Assembly: GCA_002418205.1 (NCBI GenBank)
Contig: DIDP01000060.1
Coordinates: 1 to 56,950, forward strand
DNA: 56,950 nt
Direction of reading: 5' to 3'
DNA from: Anaerolineales bacterium UBA5797
GTDB lineage: Bacteria > Chloroflexota > Anaerolineae > Anaerolineales > Villigracilaceae
The notes beneath the pieces were generated by a model. It had not been told where the DNA came from. It made no database searches and was given only the letters and a program-made list of their open reading frames with translations. This document shows, piece by piece, positions 17,271-24,799 of the stretch (its first letter is position 1; every line of letters begins with the position of its first letter). A program made the position numbers and the translations under genes.

Positions 17271-18389
17271 CTATTTCTGCGGAGCGAAGGTCCAGACCTG
17301 GCGTCCGTTGGAATCCAATGCGGTGAGGTAGAAATCGGTCTCCAGCGGGGCGACCAGGATCAGGTCACCGACTGCAGCAGGCGTGGTATAGATCTTGCCA
17401 CCGACCGTTTCGAACCAGAGCGTTTTGCCGTCCTTGCCGATGGCATAAATGTTGCCCGACTCGGTGGCAAGCAGGATGTGATCGTTTTGAAGGATGGCGC
17501 TGGCGGTGATGGGCCCGTCCGGCTTGACGGCGTTCCAATTCAACCCACCCGTGGTGGTATTGAAGGAATAGAAGTTCCCGTCCAGATCGCCAAAGTATAG
17601 CGTATCCCCATCCGCCACAGGCGTGCTCCAGACCCAGTTCTGGGTATTCAGCACAGATTGATGCTCGCCGGTTGCCGGATCGAATCTTTCGAGCTGTGCC
17701 GCCAGCGAACCAACGTATAACATGCCGTCCGATCCGATCACGGGTGAGCCGGGGATCGCGCCGCCGATGTCCTGATGCCAGACAACGTTGTAGGTTTCGA
17801 CATCAATGGCAAAGATGCTGTGGTCGAGCGATGTGACGAATACGCGTTTGCCATCCGTCACAGGCTGTGCCCACAAGCGCCCTTCCAGTTCGATGACCTT
17901 CAGCGCCTGTTTGGAGGATTGACCATCCGCCAGGTCCAATACATACAGGTTCCCATCGGCATTGGGAGCGAAGAGTTTTTCGCCAACGATCAGCGGAGAC
18001 GCGACCCAGTGGTCCTTCGCTTCCGTGAACGTCCATGCCTCGATGGGGACATTGGTCTCCGGGTTGATATCCGCCGGGTTGATCGCGACCAGGCTGTGGT
18101 TATTTCCCGCGCTGCCCACGATCACGAGTCCATCGGAGGTGATCAAAGGCGGGGCGTAAAAGACCTTTTTGGAATCGGCTTTTTCCGGATAGTGCCACAA
18201 TTCCTGTCCGTCGCTCAAATTGACGGCATATACAAATGCACCATCAGCCAGATATGCCACATCCTCCGTGGCAGTCAAGCCAGCCCAACTGGTACCGCGC
18301 ACCGCCCCTCCCGCGCACGCGCTCAACAGCACCGTGCCGAGCAGAATCATGCTGATAAACAATAGTTTCTTTCTCATTGAAAATCTCAT
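17271..18389 (-). CDS. PQQ-type beta-propeller lipoprotein (BamB-like)
   Basis: About 372 residues. The N-terminus is a lipoprotein signal: basic MRKKLL, a hydrophobic core and the lipobox LLSAC at about residues 21-25. Repeated propeller blades follow, with motifs such as YAVNLSDGQELWHY, LYVLDLADGQ and YSFNTTTGGLNW, the pattern of BamB/PQQ-like eight-bladed propellers. It is anchored outside the cytoplasmic membrane. An alternative ATG lies 12 nt downstream at 18377. Placement between yidC and yidD suggests a role in protein insertion or envelope assembly, but this is context only. Confidence 0.85.
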   Translation of the reverse strand: MRFSMRKKLLFISMILLGTVLLSACAGGAVRGTSWAGLTATEDVAYLADGAFVYAVNLSDGQELWHYPEKADSKKVFYAPPLITSDGLVIVGSAGNNHSLVAINPADINPETNVPIEAWTFTEAKDHWVASPLIVGEKLFAPNADGNLYVLDLADGQSSKQALKVIELEGRLWAQPVTDGKRVFVTSLDHSIFAIDVETYNVVWHQDIGGAIPGSPVIGSDGMLYVGSLAAQLERFDPATGEHQSVLNTQNWVWSTPVADGDTLYFGDLDGNFYSFNTTTGGLNWNAVKPDGPITASAILQNDHILLATESGNIYAIGKDGKTLWFETVGGKIYTTPAAVGDLILVAPLETDFYLTALDSNGRQVWTFAPQK

Positions 18390-18393
18390 ACTC

Positions 18394-18684
18394 CTATGGA
18401 ACAGGGTCGTACCCCCCCGGATTGAACGGATTGCATCGCAAAACCCGCCAACCTGCCATCAACGAACCTCTGAGCGCACCATGCCTATAGACCGCCTGAT
18501 ACCCATAATGCGAACACGATGGATAAAAACGGCAGGTGTTCGGCGGCAATCCCTTCGAGATCGTCATTTGATAAAGACGGATCAACGCCAGCACCAGGAT
18601 ACGCGGCCAATTACCGATCGTGCGCGGCATATCGCGCAGGCGCGGCTCATTGGAATAATCGTGCAGGTGAAATTCAGGATTCAT
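18394..18684 (-). CDS. yidD: Membrane protein insertion efficiency factor YidD
   Basis: 96 residues. The diagnostic block runs from LIRLYQMTIS through NTCRFYPSCSHYGYQA to RCNPFNPGGYDPVP, with conserved Cys and the CNP..PGG ending. YidD is a small amphipathic membrane-associated protein that helps YidC/Sec insertion. The start codon lies 11 nt inside the end of rnpA, a typical overlap for this pair. Confidence 0.93.
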   Translation of the reverse strand: MNPEFHLHDYSNEPRLRDMPRTIGNWPRILVLALIRLYQMTISKGLPPNTCRFYPSCSHYGYQAVYRHGALRGSLMAGWRVLRCNPFNPGGYDPVP

Positions 18685-19033
18685 GGACCGGGTTCAGGAT
18701 CTTTGCGCGCTGGAGAAGTTGGAGTACTGCCTGACGGGTTTCCTCCAGAGAGGCAGAGGCAAGTCCGGGGCGGGCGATCAGGATCAAGTCAAAACCTGAA
18801 GCGATATCCAGGATCAGAGTCCGCATCGCTTCGCGCAGGAGTCGCTTGGTCCGATTGCGCGTCACCGCTGTGCCGACTGTCCTGCCTGCCGCAACCCCCA
18901 CCCGTACGCGCGGCTGGTCGCTTTTCTCGCTTTTCAGAGCAATCAACACAACAAGCGGGTGGGCATAGGACTTACCGGAACGCCGCACCCGCTTGAAATC
19001 TTCAGACCGGGTCAGACGAAACCTTCTCTGCAC
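18674..19033 (-). CDS. rnpA: Ribonuclease P protein component
   Basis: 119 residues starting with GTG (MQRRFRLTRSEDFKRVRRSG). The RNR signature region appears as GTAVTRNRTKRLLREAMR near residue 67. It combines with the RnpB RNA to mature tRNA 5' ends; the RNA is not in the window. It lies 26 nt downstream of rpmH and overlaps yidD by 11 nt. Confidence 0.95.
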   Translation of the reverse strand: MQRRFRLTRSEDFKRVRRSGKSYAHPLVVLIALKSEKSDQPRVRVGVAAGRTVGTAVTRNRTKRLLREAMRTLILDIASGFDLILIARPGLASASLEETRQAVLQLLQRAKILNPVHES

Positions 19034-19059
19034 CCGAGACTCTTACTCTTATGCGCTGT

Positions 19060-19230
19060 CTACCAGCGAACCTTTTTGACGTGTTCGTTGGCTGTGACGG
19101 TCAATTTATGGCGGCCGCGCAGGCGACGTCGCTTGAGCACCGCGCGCCCATCAGCCGTGGACATGCGCTTGCGGAAACCATGCACGCGCACACGGCGGCG
19201 AATTTTCGGTTGATACGTTCTTTTTGGCAT
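19060..19230 (-). CDS. rpmH: 50S ribosomal protein L34
   Basis: A 56-residue, strongly basic protein that begins MPKRTYQPKIRRRVRVHGF and ends HVKKVRW before a TAG. It carries the L34 core GFRKRMSTADGRAVLKRRR. It was found by reading the minus strand, because it is shorter than a usual ORF cutoff. It opens the rpmH-rnpA-yidD-yidC-jag series. In many bacteria dnaA lies upstream of rpmH; here a potassium-uptake cluster lies there instead. Confidence 0.96.
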   Translation of the reverse strand: MPKRTYQPKIRRRVRVHGFRKRMSTADGRAVLKRRRLRGRHKLTVTANEHVKKVRW

Positions 19231-19262
19231 TCTTCGTTCCTCGTTTCAAAAATAATTGCTGC

Positions 19263-19295
19263 TGTTGTGCCTGTCATCGAATAACAGGCACAACA
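19263..19295 (-). terminator. Hairpin between trkA-type gene and rpmH
   Basis: Perfect 12-nt arms TGTTGTGCCTGT (19263-19274) and ACAGGCACAACA (19284-19295) enclose a 9-nt loop. On the minus strand it follows the upstream RCK gene (which ends at 19387) and precedes rpmH, so it probably ends the potassium-uptake operon. The T-run after it is weak (ATTATTTTT about 10 nt later). Confidence 0.6.
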
Positions 19296-19386
19296 TTATA
19301 CCGTAGGGATTTCGATTCGGTCAATTTCGATTCCCGGATTTCCGGTGGGAAAGTTCCGGCTGCCGAAAACCCCGAAATTCACCCGA

Positions 19387-20082
19387 TTATTCCTTTTTTC
19401 CGTTCCTGACGGGATAGACGGGAAAGGCGAGCAGATCAGCAAGTTTTTTCACGCCTTCCGTACTGGCAACCGCGATGATCTCGTCGTCGGCTTGCAGAGT
19501 GCTGTCACCACGCGGCAGGGTCATCTCCCCGTCCCGGATGATCGCGGCGATCACACAATGCTCAGCCAGATCCATATCCTTGAGTTGAACGCCGATCCCC
19601 CTTGCCCCTGCCGGCACCTTTTCCTCCACGACCGAGTAACGTCCGCGCCTGATCTTGAACAGGGTCATCATATCGCCCAGCGACATCTCCTCCTGGATCA
19701 GGTGGGCAAGCACATCTGCGGAATTGAGGGCAACATCCACCTTGAACTTGTCGCCGAAAAGCCAGGCGTTGTTCGGGTTGTTCACACGCGCGATCGTGCG
19801 CGGCACTTCGAACATGGTCTTGGCAAGATAACACAACGCCAGATTGATCGGGTCGTTGCTCGTCACCGCGGCAATTACATGGGCCTCCCGCGCGCCAGCG
19901 GCTTCGAGCACGCTTGGGTCCACCGGGTGACCCTCGTAGATCACCTCAGTGGGCAGTTCCTGGTGCAGATGCCCGAGGAGTTCACGGCGATTCTCGATCA
20001 GGCGCACCTTGTAATCCTGGTTGATCAGCAGGTTGGCGAGACGCGCGCCTGTACGCCCACCACCGGCAATTAATACGAACAT
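19387..20082 (-). CDS. TrkA/KtrA-type RCK protein, second of pair
   Basis: 231 residues. A Rossmann RCK_N domain carries the nucleotide loop IAGGGRTGARLANLL at residues 4-18. An RCK_C domain covers about residues 135-220 (EEKVPAGARGIGVQ to ADDEIIAVAS). RCK proteins gate potassium channels and transporters in response to NAD(H), ATP/ADP or cyclic di-AMP. It is separated by a single base from a similar gene upstream, like the CeoB/CeoC (TrkA/TrkB) pair known in actinobacteria. Confidence 0.88.
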   Translation of the reverse strand: MFVLIAGGGRTGARLANLLINQDYKVRLIENRRELLGHLHQELPTEVIYEGHPVDPSVLEAAGAREAHVIAAVTSNDPINLALCYLAKTMFEVPRTIARVNNPNNAWLFGDKFKVDVALNSADVLAHLIQEEMSLGDMMTLFKIRRGRYSVVEEKVPAGARGIGVQLKDMDLAEHCVIAAIIRDGEMTLPRGDSTLQADDEIIAVASTEGVKKLADLLAFPVYPVRNGKKE

Positions 20083-20083
20083 G

Positions 20084-20746
20084 TTATGCCTTCCTCTTTC
20101 CGGATAATCGCGCAGTCAGCGCCCCGATCCCTTCAAACGTGGAACTGACGTTGAGCAGATCATCGGTCTGCAGTTTGACATCCGCTTCCGGCAGGGACGA
20201 TCGGCCTGCCCTCGTTAAAGCGACCGGGCGGCAGCCCTTGAGCGCATCCATCAATTCGCCCAAAGTACGGTCGTTCCACGCATCAGGGACGCGTATCTCG
20301 TAGATCTCCACTTCGCCGTTCCCTGCGGAATACACCACCTTTTCCTTCGGGTTCACCAGCAACTCCTCCACGCGCTGGGCGCCCCAAATGGTGGAGCCGA
20401 CCGCCTGCAAGCCAAAGGCTTCGATCACGCCGCGCAGGTTTGGATCATAATTGCGCGCAATGACAACAGGAACATTATAGAATTCACGCGCCGCATGAGA
20501 AACAACCGCATTGAGCGAATCAGAATTCGTGACCGCCGCAAGCCCGTCTGCTTCACGGACACCGGCGCGTTCGAGCACGTTCTCGGCCAGCCCCTCCCCC
20601 TCCAGCGTGCGCCCGCGGAAATCGGGGTGCAGGCGGTTGAACGCCTGCCTGTTTACATCCACAACGACCACCTGGTGTCCGCTCTTGAACAGGTGATACG
20701 AGAGTTCCGCCCCCACGCGGCCGCATCCGACAATAATAAAATTCAT
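20084..20746 (-). CDS. TrkA/KtrA-type RCK protein, first of pair
   Basis: 220 residues from the ATG at 20746, which has a GGAG box 9 nt upstream; an ATG further upstream at 20785 would overlap the transporter gene and is less likely. The RCK_N domain has VGCGRVGAELSYHL at residues 5-18 and the Asp-containing VVVDVNRQAF that binds the ribose. RCK_C occupies the C-terminal third. With the next RCK gene and the two KimA-like transporters it forms a four-gene potassium-uptake unit. Confidence 0.88.
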   Translation of the reverse strand: MNFIIVGCGRVGAELSYHLFKSGHQVVVVDVNRQAFNRLHPDFRGRTLEGEGLAENVLERAGVREADGLAAVTNSDSLNAVVSHAAREFYNVPVVIARNYDPNLRGVIEAFGLQAVGSTIWGAQRVEELLVNPKEKVVYSAGNGEVEIYEIRVPDAWNDRTLGELMDALKGCRPVALTRAGRSSLPEADVKLQTDDLLNVSSTFEGIGALTARLSGKRKA

Positions 20747-20750
20747 GGTC

Positions 20751-22706
20751 TTACTCCTTCTCTTCATGGACATGATAGGGCACATCCGTCACAACGACCC
20801 CATGCTTCGATAACAACTCCTGCCGCAGAACATCGGCGGTCCGCATATGCAACGCAGTATGCCAGCGTTTTGACGGTATGAACTGTGGGACCACGATTGT
20901 TATGGTCTCATTCGGCTGGCGATGGTCGATGATATCCTCGATATATGCAAGCAAAGGCTCAACAAAGAGTCGGAAAGGGGAATCGAGGACGATGAGACGC
21001 GTCCCCTCGCCCCACATCTTCCATTTCTTCTGCACCTTTTCGGATTCATCCTCATCGATCGAGACGTGCACAGCGGTCACATCGTCCGACAGAAGTTTTG
21101 CATACCGCAGGGCATCCAGCGTCCCCTGATGGACTCCGCTGACCGGCATGATCACGCGATGGCGGGTATGACGGGCGGGCAGCCCGCGGAAGTGGTCCAG
21201 CGTGAGATGCCCCGCAAGATCCTTATAGTGATGATGGATGGTGAAGAAGATCCGCACAAGAAATGGGATGATGATCAGGACGATCCAGGCGCCCTCGCTG
21301 AATTTGGTTATGGCGAATATGAGCATGACAATGGCGGTGCACAATGCACCAAACCCATTGATGAGCATCTTGAAGCGCCAGCTTTTATCATAACGCAGAA
21401 CCGACCCCGGTTCGACAATCTCCTCGTCACCCTTGAGACGACCGATCTTCCTCCAGCGAAGCGCCATGCCTGTCTGTGAAAGCGTAAAGGAGAGAAACAC
21501 GCCTATTGCATAAAGCGGGATCAACAGGGTCACGCTCGCTTTAAAAATAATGATCAGGGCTGATGCAATGACAGAGAGCGTAACGATGCCGTTCGAATAC
21601 ACAAGACGGCTTCCCCGGAAGGTCAATTGGCGCGGCAGGAATCCATCTTTCGAGACGAGCGCGCTCAGGCGGGGAAAATCGGCAAAGGCGGTATTTGCCG
21701 CCATGATGAGAATGACCGTTGTTGCCGATATGACCATGAGATAGAGGATGCCGCGCCCTTCAAAAACAGTCCGTCCCAGTTGGGAGATCACGGTCTCGGT
21801 TTCGGAAGGGATCGCCTCAATGTGATTGGCGAGGAACGAAATGCTCAGGAACAGCGTTGCCAGGATCATCGCCATCCAGATGAGGGTAATTCCCGCATTG
21901 CGGCTGCGAGGTTCCTTGAAGGCTGTGATCCCATTCGATATGGCTTCGATACCTGTCAGGGCGGCGGTGCCGCTCGAAAAGGCATGCAGGATGATGAAAG
22001 GCGTCAGTGCGGAAACAACCCCATCCATCTCCAGGTGAGGCGGGTCAATGACCACGCCCAATGTTCCGGTGAAATGACGTACCAGTCCAGTCCCTACAGT
22101 GATGAACATCATCACAACAAAAAAGTAGGTTGGGATGGAGAACGCGATCCCCGATTCCTTGACTCCCCGCAGGTTGATCAACATGATCAGAAATACTGCG
22201 CCCACCGCCATCCACACCCGATACGGGAATACCTCCGGATACGCGGAAACGATCTGCGCCACACCCGCCGAAATGGATACAGCCACCGTGAGGATGTAAT
22301 CCGTCAATAATGCCGCGCCGGCGATCTGGGCGGGCAGTTCGCCAAGGTTATCACGCGCAACAATATACGCGCCGCCGCCCCCGGGGTACGCATGGACGGT
22401 CTGTTCATAGGATATGGTGACAATCGTCATCAGCAAAACGATCGCGATCGAGATGGGGAATACGTAACCGAACGCCATCGTCCCCGCAACGGCAAGGATG
22501 ACCATGATTTCCTGCGTGGCATACGCGGTGGACGACAACGCATCCGAAGCAAAGACAGCCAGCCCGATGGCTTTGCCTATGGTCTGATGAGGGGCATCGG
22601 CTGTGGAAAGGGGGCGCCCAATGAGCCAGTGACTCAAAGAGCGCGGCGGCTTGTAATCGCTCTGCCGCCGCATGATCTCAGTTTGATTGTTTTCAGGGGT
22701 TAACAT
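20751..22706 (-). CDS. KimA-like potassium importer, copy 1
   Basis: 651 residues, APC superfamily, about 12 transmembrane helices followed by a C-terminal cytoplasmic universal-stress-like domain (about residues 500-650). It closely follows the Bacillus KimA/YdaO pattern: ASDALSSTAYATQEI, AYPGGGGAYIVARDNLGE, SISAGVAQIVSAYP, then TAVHVSIDEDE and QFIPSKRWHTALH in the C-terminal domain. KimA is a high-affinity K+/H+ symporter. A terminator-like hairpin separates it from copy 2 upstream, and the first RCK gene begins 4 nt downstream. Confidence 0.87.
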   Translation of the reverse strand: MLTPENNQTEIMRRQSDYKPPRSLSHWLIGRPLSTADAPHQTIGKAIGLAVFASDALSSTAYATQEIMVILAVAGTMAFGYVFPISIAIVLLMTIVTISYEQTVHAYPGGGGAYIVARDNLGELPAQIAGAALLTDYILTVAVSISAGVAQIVSAYPEVFPYRVWMAVGAVFLIMLINLRGVKESGIAFSIPTYFFVVMMFITVGTGLVRHFTGTLGVVIDPPHLEMDGVVSALTPFIILHAFSSGTAALTGIEAISNGITAFKEPRSRNAGITLIWMAMILATLFLSISFLANHIEAIPSETETVISQLGRTVFEGRGILYLMVISATTVILIMAANTAFADFPRLSALVSKDGFLPRQLTFRGSRLVYSNGIVTLSVIASALIIIFKASVTLLIPLYAIGVFLSFTLSQTGMALRWRKIGRLKGDEEIVEPGSVLRYDKSWRFKMLINGFGALCTAIVMLIFAITKFSEGAWIVLIIIPFLVRIFFTIHHHYKDLAGHLTLDHFRGLPARHTRHRVIMPVSGVHQGTLDALRYAKLLSDDVTAVHVSIDEDESEKVQKKWKMWGEGTRLIVLDSPFRLFVEPLLAYIEDIIDHRQPNETITIVVPQFIPSKRWHTALHMRTADVLRQELLSKHGVVVTDVPYHVHEEKE

Positions 22707-22724
22707 TTCTTCTCTTACTGTTTA

Positions 22725-22755
22725 CAAAAAAGACACTCCCGCGAAGGGCGGGGAG
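22725..22755 (-). terminator. Terminator or attenuator between the two kimA-like genes
   Basis: On the minus strand a GC-rich hairpin (CTCCCCGCCCTTCGCGGGAG, 22736-22755) is followed by TGTCTTTTTTG, with the T-run at 22726-22731. It lies only about 20 nt before the start of copy 1, so readthrough would control copy 1 and the RCK pair relative to copy 2. Confidence 0.65.
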
Positions 22756-22796
22756 CAACAAGGATTATAGCCCAAATCATGCAAAACGGTATACGC

Positions 22797-24746
22797 CTAA
22801 GGAATCTGATAAGGCACCTCGGTGATGACAACACCGGGCGTTGAAAGCAGTTCGCGGCGGAGCATTTCCGCGGTCTGCATGTGAAGGGCATTGTGGACCT
22901 TTTTCTCCGGAACGAAATGAGGCACAACGATCGTAATGGCTTCGTTGGACTGTCGGTTGGCTAAAATCTCATCGATGTAGTTCAGCAACGGTTCCAGAAA
23001 GAGGCGGTAGGGTGAATCCACGATCACGAGACGGGTGCCGCGCCCCCACGTCTCCCATTTCCTGCGGACCTTTTCCGTATCCTCCGGCTCCATCGAGATG
23101 TGGACGGCGGTCACATCGTCCGACAACATGCGTGCATACCGGAGCGCGGCGAGGGTTCCCTGATGGACATTGCTGATGGGGACAAGCACGCGGTGGCGGA
23201 CGTTATAGGGCGGCGGCTCGCCATAATTTTCCAAAGAGAGGCTCCCTGCAAGATTCGAATAGTGACGTTTGATCCAGAGGAAAACTCCGATCAGGGTGGG
23301 CGTGAGGATCAAAACGATCCATGCCCCATCACGGAACTTTGTGATCGCGAACACGCACATGACAACGCCGGTGCAGATCGCGCCGAACCCATTACTGATC
23401 ATCTTAAGCGACCAGCGCTTGTCGTATTTCAATTCATGCGATGATCCTGTGGGGATATTTTCATCCTTGAGGGTACCCGCCCGCCGCCAGCGCCGCGCCA
23501 TGCCAAACTGCGCCAGTGTAAACGACAGGAACACGCCAATCGCATACAAGGGAATCAGACGTGAAACACTCGCCTGAAACACAATGATGAGAATGGATGC
23601 CAGCGCGCCAAGCGACACGATCCCATACGAATAAACGAGGCGGCTGCCACGGAAGGTCAACTGGCGCGGCAGAAAACCGTCGTTGGCAAGCATGGCGCCC
23701 AACCGCGGGAAACCTGCATAGGCGGTATTCGCCGCAAGGATCAGGATCACCGTGGTGCCGACGATGACAAACAGATAGAGCACTCCCTGTCCGTTGAAGA
23801 CCGTACGCGCCAATTGCGAGATGACCGTTTCCATCTCGGAAGGCACTGCCCCGACAGCCCGCGTGAGGAAAGAGATCCCCAGGAACAGGAAAGCGAGGAT
23901 GAACGCCATCCAGATCAACGTGATGCCGGCGTTGCGGCTGCGCGGCTCCTTAAAGGCAGTGATGCCGTTCGAGATCGCTTCCACCCCGGTCAGGGCGGCG
24001 GTGCCGCTCGAAAATGCATGCAAAAGCAGAAAAGCCGTCACGCCGGAGATTGCCTCACCAAAATGTTCGATCTCTGGCGGATCCACCACGGTGCCCAATG
24101 AACCGGTAACCAGACGGAGCAATCCCGTACCGATGGTCAGGATCATGATGACGATGAAGAAATAACTGGGAACCGCAAACGCCGCGCCGGATTCCCGTAC
24201 CCCGCGCAAATTGATCAGAGTGATCAATCCCACACAGACCACACAGATCAATACACGGTATTCGAACAGCTGTGGATATGCCGAAACGATCTGTGCGACA
24301 CCCGATGAAATGGATACCGAGACCGTCAGGATGTAATCGGTCAACAGCGCCGCCGCGGCAAGCAACGCGGGGAACTGACCCAGATTATCGTAGGCAACGA
24401 TATACGCGCCGCCACCATCCGGATAGGCATGGATGATCTGTTCATAGGAGATCACCACAATCGCAAGCAATGCGACGATCACGATGGAGATCGGGAAGAC
24501 ATACCCATAGGCAACCGTGCCCGCCGCGGCAAGGATGACGAGAATCTCCTGGGTGGCGTACGCATTCGACGATAACGCGTCGGAGGCGAACACCGCCAGA
24601 CCAACAGCCTTGCCGATGGTCTCATGAGGCGCGTCCGCAGTTTGAAGCGGGCGTCCGATCAAATAATGACTAAGGGTGCGCGCGGGCTTGTGATCAGCAG
24701 TACGGTGGATGAGGGAAGTATCTTGATTATCTTCAGGGTTGATCAT
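22797..24746 (-). CDS. KimA-like potassium importer, copy 2
   Basis: 649 residues, a close tandem paralogue of copy 1 over the whole length, including ASDALSSNAYATQEI, AYPDGGGAYIVAYDNLGQ, SISSGVAQIVSAYP and the C-terminal HFVPEKKVHNALHMQ. Small differences (HAYPGGG versus HAYPDGG; SKRWH versus EKKVH) may give different affinity or regulation. It follows the large sensor kinase on the same strand, with a palindrome between them. Confidence 0.87.
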   Translation of the reverse strand: MINPEDNQDTSLIHRTADHKPARTLSHYLIGRPLQTADAPHETIGKAVGLAVFASDALSSNAYATQEILVILAAAGTVAYGYVFPISIVIVALLAIVVISYEQIIHAYPDGGGAYIVAYDNLGQFPALLAAAALLTDYILTVSVSISSGVAQIVSAYPQLFEYRVLICVVCVGLITLINLRGVRESGAAFAVPSYFFIVIMILTIGTGLLRLVTGSLGTVVDPPEIEHFGEAISGVTAFLLLHAFSSGTAALTGVEAISNGITAFKEPRSRNAGITLIWMAFILAFLFLGISFLTRAVGAVPSEMETVISQLARTVFNGQGVLYLFVIVGTTVILILAANTAYAGFPRLGAMLANDGFLPRQLTFRGSRLVYSYGIVSLGALASILIIVFQASVSRLIPLYAIGVFLSFTLAQFGMARRWRRAGTLKDENIPTGSSHELKYDKRWSLKMISNGFGAICTGVVMCVFAITKFRDGAWIVLILTPTLIGVFLWIKRHYSNLAGSLSLENYGEPPPYNVRHRVLVPISNVHQGTLAALRYARMLSDDVTAVHISMEPEDTEKVRRKWETWGRGTRLVIVDSPYRLFLEPLLNYIDEILANRQSNEAITIVVPHFVPEKKVHNALHMQTAEMLRRELLSTPGVVITEVPYQIP

Positions 24747-24758
24747 GTTTGCTTGGAT

Positions 24759-24784
24759 GGCATCCCCGCCCTGGCGGGGATGCC
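24759..24784. repeat. GC-rich palindrome between kinase and kimA-like gene
   Basis: Arms GGCATCCCCGCC (24759-24770) and GGCGGGGATGCC (24773-24784) are a perfect 12-nt inverted repeat with a 2-nt loop. There is no T-run on either side. It resembles REP-type intergenic palindromes; it could also work as a terminator of the kinase gene. Confidence 0.6.
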
Positions 24785-24799
24785 GTATTATACGCTAAT

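Noticed and set aside
19231..19386. A replication origin upstream of rpmH
   Set aside because: No cluster of TTATCCACA-like boxes and no AT-rich unwinding stretch. Single DnaA-box-like words elsewhere (near 25364 and 45996) lie inside genes.
20747..20785. Longer start for the first RCK protein
   Set aside because: The extra 13 residues overlap the transporter gene and lack a ribosome-binding site; the ATG at 20746 has GGAG at proper distance and starts exactly at the Rossmann strand.
24747..24799. A c-di-AMP (ydaO-type) riboswitch before the kimA-like genes
   Set aside because: KimA genes are often controlled this way, but the gaps before both copies (53 and 90 nt) are too short for the roughly 130-nt or longer aptamer, and they hold other hairpins.
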